Assembly (NCBI GenBank): GCA_045541875.1
Contig: JAZQJX010000014.1
Span: forward strand, 1 to 43,412
From: RGIG1828 sp045541875
GTDB taxonomy: Bacteria; Bacillota; Clostridia; UMGS1810
Length of the DNA: 43,412 nucleotides
Direction of reading: 5' to 3'
Below the pieces are notes generated by a model, which was not told the origin of the DNA, made no database searches, and worked only from the letters and a program-made list of their open reading frames with translations. The position numbers and the translations under genes were made by a program. Below are positions 16,447-23,303 of this stretch, piece by piece. How positions within the stretch are numbered: the stretch's first letter is position 1; each line of letters begins with the position of its first letter.

Positions 16447-16499
16447 TCACATCTTATCTCGCGAACTAAATTCTGCGTAATTTCCTATACAGTAAAAAA
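16447..16499 (+). repeat. Dispersed terminator-associated repeat, copy A
   Basis: The 49 nt at 16451-16499 match the reverse complement of 30096-30144 at 42 positions. Shared blocks include CTTATCTCGCG, CGTAA and CTATACAG followed by A6. A TCACAT extension occurs at its 5' side in both copies, apart from a 4-nt indel. Here it lies 14 nt after the recombinase stop and runs straight into the hairpin at 16496-16534. Confidence 0.75.
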
Positions 16500-16534
16500 A
16501 CACTCGTACATAGTTTGTTTGTACGAGTGTTTTT
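16496..16534. terminator. Bidirectional terminator between recombinase and lepA
   Basis: A perfect 15-bp stem (16496-16510 with 16520-16534) has a 9-nt loop. It gives TTTTT on the plus strand and a run of seven T on the minus strand (complement of 16494-16500), serving both convergent genes. Confidence 0.92.
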
Positions 16535-16538
16535 GGTT

Positions 16539-18344
16539 TTAATCAAGTTTAAGAACTGACATAAAGGCTTCCTGAGGCACTTCGACAGTACCAATTTGAC
16601 GCATTCGTTTTTTACCTTCTTTTTGTTTTTCGAGAAGTTTTTTCTTTCGTGTAATATCTCCACCGTAACACTTTGCAAGTACGTCTTTTCTCATTGCTTT
16701 AACAGTTTCTCGCGCAATGATTTTATTTCCTATTGCAGCCTGAATTGGTATTTCAAAAAGTTGTCTTGGAATAGATTCTTTAAGTTTTTCAGCAATTCGT
16801 CTTCCCCTTGTATATGCTTTGGACTCATGAACTATAAACGACAAAGCATCAACCATATCTCCATTAAGGAGCATATCAAGTTTAACAAGGTCTGATTTCT
16901 GGTAGCCTTTTAAATCATAATCAAATGATGCGTATCCTTTGGTTCTTGATTTCAAAGCATCAAAAAAGTCATAAATGATTTCATTAAGAGGTAAATCGTA
17001 ATGAAGAACAACCCTGGTATCATCAATATATTCCATATTTTTAAATGTGCCTCGACGATCCTGACAAAGTTCCATAATATTCCCAACAAATTCTGTTGGA
17101 AGCATTATGGAAGCATCTACAACAGGCTCTTCCATATATTCAATCTCAGAAACAGGCGGTAAATTTGTAGGGTTATCAATATTAATCATTTCACCGTTTG
17201 TCTTTGTGATTTTATAAATAACACTCGGTGCTGTCGTCACAATATCAAGATTATACTCTCTTTCAATTCGTTCCTGTATTATTTCCATATGAAGAAGTCC
17301 GAGAAAACCGCAACGAAATCCAAAGCCCAAAGCAATTGATGTTTCGGGTTCAAATGTTAAAGATGCATCATTCAATTGAAGTTTTTCAAGGGCTTCTCTG
17401 AGATCCGGGAATTTTGAACCATCTGATGTGTATATACCACAAAACACCATAGGATTAACTTTTTTATAACCGGGAAGCGGCTCGTTTGCAGGATTATCAA
17501 CAGTTGTAACCGTGTCCCCTACTCTTGCATCTGTAACATTTTTTATGCTGGCAGCGATATATCCTACTTCTCCGGCACAAAGTTCATTACTTGGAATTGT
17601 GCCAAGGGGTGAAAGGTATCCTACTTCAACTACAGAGAATTCTTTGTTGGTTGACATAAATCTTATTATGTCATCTTTTCTTACTTTTCCGTCTTTTACT
17701 CTGATATAAACGATTACACCTTTATATGCATCATAATATGAATCAAAAATTAAGGCTTTGAGAGGACTGTTTTCATCTCCTGATGGTGGTGGCACCATTT
17801 CAACAACTTTCTCGAGTACATCCTCTATGCCAATACCCTGTTTTGCAGAAATCAACGGTGCATCTTGTGCTTCTATTCCTATAATATTTTCAATTTCATC
17901 TTTAACAAAATCCGGTCTTGCACTTGGAAGGTCTATTTTATTGATTACAGGAACCAATTCAAGGTCATGATCAACTGCAAGATATGTGTTTGCAAGAGTT
18001 TGTGCTTCTATTCCCTGTGCAGCATCAACCACAAGTATAGCACCCTCACATGCGGCAAGACTGCGAGATACTTCATAATTGAAGTCTACGTGCCCGGGAG
18101 TGTCGATAAGATTGAATGTATATTCTTTATTATCTTTCGCTTTATATATTAATTTCACTGCTCTTGCTTTAATTGTTATCCCCTTTTCTCGTTCGAGATC
18201 CATATTATCAAGTATCTGATCCTGCATTTCTCTTTGAGTAAGAACACCTGTTTTTTCAAGCATTCTGTCTGCCAAAGTGGACTTGCCGTGATCTATGTGA
18301 GCAATTATACAAAAGTTTCTGATGTTTTCCTGTCTGTCAGACAT
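16539..18344 (-). CDS. lepA: Elongation factor 4 (LepA) GTPase
   Basis: Ribosome-associated translational GTPase with roles in back-translocation or ribosome assembly. It has 601 aa from the chosen start. G1 is AHIDHGKST at about 15-23; the DTPGHVDF and NKIDLPSA motifs follow. The LepA-specific C-terminal domain contains YGGDITRKKKLLEKQKEGKKRM. ATG 18344 is preceded by AAGGAG at 6 nt; the frame stays open to 18401 but those residues are not family-like. A sigma-A promoter lies at 18373-18401. Confidence 0.97.
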   Translation of the reverse strand: MSDRQENIRNFCIIAHIDHGKSTLADRMLEKTGVLTQREMQDQILDNMDLEREKGITIKARAVKLIYKAKDNKEYTFNLIDTPGHVDFNYEVSRSLAACEGAILVVDAAQGIEAQTLANTYLAVDHDLELVPVINKIDLPSARPDFVKDEIENIIGIEAQDAPLISAKQGIGIEDVLEKVVEMVPPPSGDENSPLKALIFDSYYDAYKGVIVYIRVKDGKVRKDDIIRFMSTNKEFSVVEVGYLSPLGTIPSNELCAGEVGYIAASIKNVTDARVGDTVTTVDNPANEPLPGYKKVNPMVFCGIYTSDGSKFPDLREALEKLQLNDASLTFEPETSIALGFGFRCGFLGLLHMEIIQERIEREYNLDIVTTAPSVIYKITKTNGEMINIDNPTNLPPVSEIEYMEEPVVDASIMLPTEFVGNIMELCQDRRGTFKNMEYIDDTRVVLHYDLPLNEIIYDFFDALKSRTKGYASFDYDLKGYQKSDLVKLDMLLNGDMVDALSFIVHESKAYTRGRRIAEKLKESIPRQLFEIPIQAAIGNKIIARETVKAMRKDVLAKCYGGDITRKKKLLEKQKEGKKRMRQIGTVEVPQEAFMSVLKLD

Positions 18345-18372
18345 AATAATCTCCTTTAATTTTAATACACAT

Positions 18373-18401
18373 ATTTTACCACAAATATTTTGTTTTGACA
18401 A
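18373..18401 (-). promoter_or_regulatory. Sigma-A promoter of lepA
   Basis: Minus-strand TTGTCA (18396-18401) and TAAAAT (18373-18378) are separated by 17 nt, about 30 nt before the start codon. Confidence 0.72.
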
Positions 18402-18415
18402 TAGATAATTTTATA

Positions 18416-18452
18416 TAAAAAGAGAGAACACTTAATATCAATAAGCGTTCTC
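18416..18452 (-). terminator. Terminator of the MBL-fold hydrolase gene
   Basis: Stem 18424-18434 with 18442-18452 (11 positions, one mismatch) is followed on the minus strand by TTTTT (18416-18420). It lies about 22 nt after the stop at 18475. Confidence 0.82.
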
Positions 18453-18474
18453 CGGATATAACATAATGAATTAA

Positions 18475-19194
18475 TTAAACTTTGTAAACATCTCCATCGT
18501 TGGGAAAAGTAAGCTGATTTATACTCTGGTTTTTGGCTGCTTTTAAAACATCATATTTATCCAACGGGAAAACATGAACTACAGCGATAGCATCAGATTT
18601 AACCTTCTCAAGCTTACTTAAAAGCAATTCGGCGGGAAAATGCGCACATTCAGTCACCATAAAGTCAACTTTTTCTGAAAATGCATACTCGGGAAAATCC
18701 TCCAAAGACGGATTCATATCTCCTGTTATAAGAATTTTCTTTCCTTCTGATTCAACGAGGAAACTATGTGATAAACCTGCTTCAACCGGGATGTGTCCGT
18801 TTTGATATGAGGTGATTTTGAGATTGCCATCATCATAAAAGCATCCGGATTCAACGGTTTTATATCTGAATGTTCCTTCTACGGGCGGCAAAAGAGAATT
18901 AAACTTATCTTTGAGTTGAACATCTGAGAAATACACATCGAAATCCATATCAAGATATGCCCATGAAGCAAGAGAAAGAAAATGGAACAATCCATTAAAA
19001 TGATCATAATGAGGATGTGTTATAAAAATTGCTTTAATCCTTGTAAGATCATAATTCTCATTGTTGAGAGTCTCTATAACAGGTGCACCCATATCTATTA
19101 TGTATGCTCCTTCACTTGTTTCAAGCAAGAAACTCTGACAATTTCTTCCGGGTAATGGCCAACCGTGGCTTGTACCTATAAATCGTAAATCCAT
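18475..19194 (-). CDS. MBL-fold metal-dependent hydrolase
   Basis: A 239-aa metallo-beta-lactamase-fold protein resembling the RNase Z/PhnP branch. The metal motif THPHYDHF gives H60, H62, D64 and H65. A further histidine lies in NGHIP, an aspartate in ITGDMNPS, and a late one in VVHVFP. The N-terminal GTSHGWPLPGRNCQSFLLE is typical of this branch. The substrate is unknown. It is monocistronic, with its own promoter (19218-19246) and terminator. Confidence 0.85.
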   Translation of the reverse strand: MDLRFIGTSHGWPLPGRNCQSFLLETSEGAYIIDMGAPVIETLNNENYDLTRIKAIFITHPHYDHFNGLFHFLSLASWAYLDMDFDVYFSDVQLKDKFNSLLPPVEGTFRYKTVESGCFYDDGNLKITSYQNGHIPVEAGLSHSFLVESEGKKILITGDMNPSLEDFPEYAFSEKVDFMVTECAHFPAELLLSKLEKVKSDAIAVVHVFPLDKYDVLKAAKNQSINQLTFPNDGDVYKV

Positions 19195-19217
19195 ATTAAT
19201 CCCTCTTTTCTAAAAAA

Positions 19218-19246
19218 ATAATATATCACAACTCTTAATTTGTCAA
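19218..19246 (-). promoter_or_regulatory. Sigma-A promoter of the MBL-fold gene
   Basis: Minus-strand TTGACA (19241-19246) and TATTAT (19218-19223) have a 17-nt spacer, about 24 nt before the ATG. Confidence 0.82.
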
Positions 19247-19303
19247 TGATTACAGCTACAATCGGAATAATAAATCAGAAAATCAAAACACAATGGCAAA
19301 AAA

Positions 19304-20185
19304 TTACAAATCTACGCCAAGAAACCTCTTAGCAAGTATACCAACGCCAAAGGATAAAACAGCAACGCCAATACTTATGAAGAACATTTCAAAAAATCTT
19401 GGCTTGAATTCATCATCTTTAGCAACTGAAATATAATATGTAAAACCGGCAATTATAAGTATGACTATACCAAGCATTGAAAACAATGCAGGCATATAGT
19501 TGGAAGTGTCAAAAAGAAGATAAGGAAGAATTAAGAGAGCAACAGTAATAAGATATGCAATGCCTGTATACGTGCACGATTTCATTGCGTCATTTCTTCC
19601 TTCACTTTTGGCTGATAAAAACTCACTCGATGCCATAGAAAATGTTGCTGAAATCCCCATTATAAGACCTGACAACGCAATCAGCCTGGTATTTTGCATT
19701 GCAAAAGTAAATCCGGCAAGTGACCCGGTCAATTCAACCAAGGCATCATTCATCCCCAAAACCATACTTCCGACATATTTGAGTCTTTCTTCATCAAGCA
19801 TACCAATCAATACAGATTCATGTTCCTCTTCCTGTTGCTTGATTGTATCACTTTCAGGAATCTCGCTCTTCAGGACATCATATTCTTCCTGAGCATTTTT
19901 TTCGCCTTTTTCCATCAATTTGATTGCAAATGTAAAACCAAAGAATCTGGCAAAAAAACTATATTTCCAAACTTTTAGTTTTTCAGGCTTCATTTCAATG
20001 CCGGTATAACCCTTCCAAATTTCGTAATGGGCTTTTTCTTCCGCAGATAAGCGAAGAAGTGCTTTTTTATTATCTTCCCCTTTTGTAAATTTAGCTATTT
20101 TTTCATAAATAACACTTTCGGTGAGTTCACCTTGCTGCATTTTTTTAATGATTTTCAGTGATTTCTGAGAAATATTGTTATTCAT
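19304..20185 (-). CDS. Ferritin-like/VIT1 membrane iron transporter (MbfA-like)
   Basis: A 293-aa protein with an N-terminal ferritin-like (rubrerythrin-type) domain, about residues 1-140. It carries paired Glu/His sites such as SAEEKAHYE and EEEHESVL. The C-terminal VIT1/CCC1 domain has hydrophobic helices from about residue 140. In related MbfA proteins this combination exports iron or manganese from the cytoplasm; that role is inferred here. GLMGIS-type and SEFLSAKSEGRNDA segments match VIT1 proteins (the first reads GLIMGIS). It is 14 nt behind the DUF2130 gene, so the two probably share a transcript. Confidence 0.86.
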   Translation of the reverse strand: MNNNISQKSLKIIKKMQQGELTESVIYEKIAKFTKGEDNKKALLRLSAEEKAHYEIWKGYTGIEMKPEKLKVWKYSFFARFFGFTFAIKLMEKGEKNAQEEYDVLKSEIPESDTIKQQEEEHESVLIGMLDEERLKYVGSMVLGMNDALVELTGSLAGFTFAMQNTRLIALSGLIMGISATFSMASSEFLSAKSEGRNDAMKSCTYTGIAYLITVALLILPYLLFDTSNYMPALFSMLGIVILIIAGFTYYISVAKDDEFKPRFFEMFFISIGVAVLSFGVGILAKRFLGVDL

Positions 20186-20199
20186 ATTAAACCTCCTGT

Positions 20200-21474
20200 T
20201 TACTGATTAATTTCAAGTTCAGCAAACTTAGATGTCATAGTAGGATTACCTTTTATCAATTTTTTAATAGATAAATCCTCTGCTTTGTTATTTGCCAGGC
20301 GCAAATTATTTTCCGATGACAGCAAAGACTCTTTTGTTTTTTGAAGATGATCTATCGTTTTATCTATTTCTTCTATTGCCTTTTTGAATTTTTCGCTTGC
20401 CAGACGGTAATTTCTCGAAAATTTATCTTTAAAATCGTTAATATCTTCTTCAAAATGTGTTATATCAATATTCTGATTTCTGACAATTTCAAGTTCGCGC
20501 CTGTATTTGAGAGAATTTAAAGCAGCATTTCTGAGTACTGTAATTACGGGAATGAAAAACTGTGGCCTTATTACATACATTTTCGGATATTTATATGATA
20601 CATCCACAATTCCCGAGTTGTAATACTCATTATCAGACTCGAGCATCGTAACCAAAACGGCATATTCACAGTTCTTTTCTCTTCTGTCTTTATCGAGTTC
20701 CTTGAAAAAATCTTCGTTTTTGTGTTTGGTTGCGGTTGTATCCATTTCGTTTTTCATTTCAAACATAATTGATATAAACTCAACACCATCATCTGACGAT
20801 TCTCTGTATATGTAATCACCTTTACTGCCGGTTTTTACATCGTTATCCTTTTCAAAATATGCATTCTGAAACGCAGTTGCCCTAAGTTTATTAAACTCAG
20901 ATTCACAATGAAGTTCAAGGCTCTCTCCTATCATTTTTGTGGATTGACGCGCCTTAAAATCCTTGTAGTACGCAATTTCATCATCTTTTCGTTTTAACTC
21001 GTCGGCATATTTTTCATTAAGTGATTTTTCTTTGAGTTCCCATTCGCTGTTTTTTAATTCTATTCTGTTTTCAAGTTCAATAATTTTTGTATTTTTTTCA
21101 GAAACTGCATTCTGTATGGCAAGGTCTGTGCTTGTATTTTTAAGTTCAAGTTCACTCTTTAATTTTTGAATTTCAAGATCCTTTTTTGCTATTTCTCTGT
21201 CTTTTACTGAAGAAAGACGATCGATTTCTGCCTGTGTTTCTGACTTTTGCGTCTTTAAAACGGCATTAAGTGCTAAAATCTCCTTTTCTTTTTCAGACTC
21301 AAGTTTTGAAAGAGCAAGTTTTATAGCACTGTCTTTGTCGATGGCGTGAGCATTTTCGCGATCCTGAATTTCTTTTTCAAATTCCTTGTCGCGTACCTGT
21401 TTTACTATTGCTGCATATCCAGATTCGTCAACCTGAAATACTTCTCCGCATTTAGGACATTTTATTTCCTGCAT
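20200..21474 (-). CDS. DUF2130 coiled-coil protein with nuclease-like C-terminal region
   Basis: A 424-aa protein of uncharacterised family DUF2130. A CPKCGE zinc-knuckle-like start (half of a ribbon) is followed by a long charged coiled coil (about residues 30-195). A globular C-terminal domain follows, in which GDYIYRE and, about 15 residues later, FEMKNE resemble a PD-(D/E)xK nuclease active site. ATG 21474 is chosen because GAGGTG is 6 nt upstream. It heads a two-gene unit with the iron transporter gene, from the promoter at 21561-21589. Confidence 0.8.
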   Translation of the reverse strand: MQEIKCPKCGEVFQVDESGYAAIVKQVRDKEFEKEIQDRENAHAIDKDSAIKLALSKLESEKEKEILALNAVLKTQKSETQAEIDRLSSVKDREIAKKDLEIQKLKSELELKNTSTDLAIQNAVSEKNTKIIELENRIELKNSEWELKEKSLNEKYADELKRKDDEIAYYKDFKARQSTKMIGESLELHCESEFNKLRATAFQNAYFEKDNDVKTGSKGDYIYRESSDDGVEFISIMFEMKNEMDTTATKHKNEDFFKELDKDRREKNCEYAVLVTMLESDNEYYNSGIVDVSYKYPKMYVIRPQFFIPVITVLRNAALNSLKYRRELEIVRNQNIDITHFEEDINDFKDKFSRNYRLASEKFKKAIEEIDKTIDHLQKTKESLLSSENNLRLANNKAEDLSIKKLIKGNPTMTSKFAELEINQ

Positions 21475-21560
21475 ACAATTCACCTCTGTGTTATTAACAT
21501 TATTCTATCATCTCTTTATCATTTAATAATTGAAAATATGAATAATTAATTTACATCGTG

Positions 21561-21589
21561 ATTATATCATAGTTTAATTAAACTGTAAA
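21561..21589 (-). promoter_or_regulatory. Sigma-A promoter of the DUF2130 unit with palindromic spacer
   Basis: Minus-strand TTTACA (21584-21589) and TATAAT (21561-21566) are 17 nt apart. The perfect 14-nt palindrome AGTTTAATTAAACT (21571-21584) occupies most of the spacer and could be an operator. The leader is about 80 nt. Confidence 0.78.
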
Positions 21590-21681
21590 GATTCGCCACT
21601 AAGATTTCCGTTTTCTTAATAATGTTTCAGACGCTTTTATCTGTAACCACTTGGTATTATACTTCATAAATAAAGACAATT

Positions 21682-22866
21682 TTAAGTTTTATTGTAATTA
21701 CAAACCGTTAAAATTTTATCGGCGGCACCTTTTGAACCTGAGGATTTTTTAAAACCATCAGCAATCCTTCGGGCATTTTTCTTATAAGTATCCACACTCA
21801 ATATTTTGTTTATTGCACTCAAAACGGATGTTGCGTCCGCTTTATCAAGTTTGATTCCTGCGCCAAACTGAATAACTCGTTCAGCAACACCTTTTTGCTC
21901 CGGTGTTTGCGGTATCATCACAAGCGGAACTTCAAAATATAAACTTTCGCTGACGCTGTTCATTCCACAGTGCGACACAAATACATCAGTTTTTTCTAAA
22001 ACAGCAATTTGATCAACATGTGAATAAATTGATATGTTTTCCGGTAACTCTCCAAAATCTTCGATAGACACCAAATTACCAACTGACATTATTACCTGAT
22101 AATCTGTATTTGCTAAGGCAGATATACACGTTTTGTAAAAAGACATCATAACATTATTTACAGTTCCCATTGATATATAAATCATTTTATCAAACTTCTT
22201 ATCAACCTTGTCTTTTGCTGGTCTGATTATTGGTCCCACAAATGCATATTTGTCCGAAAAAGTCTCTGAACAAGGTTGAAATTCAGGGGAAGTGTAGACA
22301 ATTGTATGTGTGTTACCATCATTACCGATAATATCAACAATATTTTTGACGGGATATCCGTTGCTTTGTAACCGTTTGATTTGTTTAGTTGTTTTGGGTA
22401 TGGAGAAAATCATCTTAATCAAATCTCCGATGCTTTGTTTTATAATCTTTGCGGAATACTGATTGAATGCAAAAGTTGTGGTTGATGAAACGTAAGGAAT
22501 GCCCAGTTTCAGAGAAACTGCTTTTCCCCATAATGCCATGGAATCTGCAACAATGCAATCAGGTTTTAATTCTGCCATCTCCTTGCAAACCTTGTCATCA
22601 AGAGCCAATGTGGTATCTACTAATATCTTTGTTGAAAACACCAGGTCTTTTCCCACTCTGGCAGAGTCTTTCTTATTTAGATTTTGCTCAATATCATATT
22701 TATCACAAGATATAAATGTTGCACCTGCCGACTCGATTTTTTCACGCATTATGTTATATGAATAATACCAAACCTGATGACCGCGAGAAACCAATTCCCG
22801 AACAACGCCCAAGGTTGGATTGGTATGTCCGTGTGCAGGAATACAAAAGAAAACAATTTTGCTCAT
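21682..22866 (-). CDS. MGT-family (GT1) glycosyltransferase
   Basis: A 394-aa GT-B glycosyltransferase resembling macrolide glycosyltransferases and YjiC. The N-terminal IPAHGHTNPTLGVVREL is the acceptor-side signature. The nucleotide-sugar site is in VSHCGMNSVSESLYFEVPL with PQTPEQ after it. Members transfer glucose to macrolides, flavonoids or lipids, so the substrate cannot be deduced. ATG 22866 follows AGGTG at 6 nt; an in-frame GTG at 22875 is inside that site. It lies 15 nt after the AbrB-like gene, in the same unit. Confidence 0.87.
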   Translation of the reverse strand: MSKIVFFCIPAHGHTNPTLGVVRELVSRGHQVWYYSYNIMREKIESAGATFISCDKYDIEQNLNKKDSARVGKDLVFSTKILVDTTLALDDKVCKEMAELKPDCIVADSMALWGKAVSLKLGIPYVSSTTTFAFNQYSAKIIKQSIGDLIKMIFSIPKTTKQIKRLQSNGYPVKNIVDIIGNDGNTHTIVYTSPEFQPCSETFSDKYAFVGPIIRPAKDKVDKKFDKMIYISMGTVNNVMMSFYKTCISALANTDYQVIMSVGNLVSIEDFGELPENISIYSHVDQIAVLEKTDVFVSHCGMNSVSESLYFEVPLVMIPQTPEQKGVAERVIQFGAGIKLDKADATSVLSAINKILSVDTYKKNARRIADGFKKSSGSKGAADKILTVCNYNKT

Positions 22867-22881
22867 ATTTTTCACCTAATT

Positions 22882-23091
22882 TCATTCTTCCATAACACTA
22901 AAAATTTGTTTAACATATTCTTGTTGTTTTGATTTAGGGAGTATGCCAATTCCTCTGTTTTTATCTCCAAGAACCAAGATTTCATCTCCGGGATGAAGTT
23001 CGAACATTTCTCTTGCTTCTTTTGGAATAACAAATTGCCCTTTTTCTCCGATTTTAACAATCCATGCAAATTTACCTTCGTGAATATTCAT
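22882..23091 (-). CDS. AbrB/MazE-type swapped-hairpin DNA-binding protein
   Basis: A 69-aa protein made almost entirely of one SpoVT-AbrB domain, with the sequence KIGEKGQFVIPKEAREMFELHPGDEILVLGDKNRGIGIL. GAGAGGT precedes the ATG. It is the first gene of a unit with the glycosyltransferase. Inverted repeats over its own -10 region (23108-23130) suggest autoregulation. A MazE-like antitoxin is less likely because no toxin gene is adjacent. Confidence 0.88.
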   Translation of the reverse strand: MNIHEGKFAWIVKIGEKGQFVIPKEAREMFELHPGDEILVLGDKNRGIGILPKSKQQEYVKQIFSVMEE

Positions 23092-23107
23092 AGTTACCTC
23101 TCCAATA

Positions 23108-23153
23108 TATGATTAGTATGAATAATCATACACCACTTCGTTTAAAATGTCAA
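23108..23153 (-). promoter_or_regulatory. Sigma-A promoter of abrB-like/glycosyltransferase unit with operator-like repeat
   Basis: Minus-strand TTGACA (23148-23153) and TATGAT (23125-23130) have a 17-nt spacer. The inverted repeat TATGATTA (23108-23115) and TAATCATA (23123-23130) covers the -10 and the start-site region, a natural place for repressor binding. Confidence 0.78.
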
Positions 23154-23236
23154 TAGCATGGAAAGTTTTGTTCAAAAACATATGGAATCAAACGAAAACT
23201 ATATATAATTTTCAGCAATAAAATCATTTGTTGCAC

Positions 23237-23265
23237 TTGACTTTTAATACATTAAAGAATATAAT
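23237..23265 (+). promoter_or_regulatory. Sigma-A promoter of thrS
   Basis: TTGACT (23237-23242) and TATAAT (23260-23265) have a 17-nt spacer. It gives a leader of only about 32 nt, too short for a T-box. Confidence 0.85.
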
Positions 23266-23303
23266 TAAAAACATATATAACATTTGCAAATGGAGGTAAC
23301 AAT

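Noticed and set aside
22882..23091. AbrB-like gene as the antitoxin of a toxin-antitoxin pair
   Set aside because: The neighbouring gene is a full-length glycosyltransferase, and no small toxin frame is found on either side.
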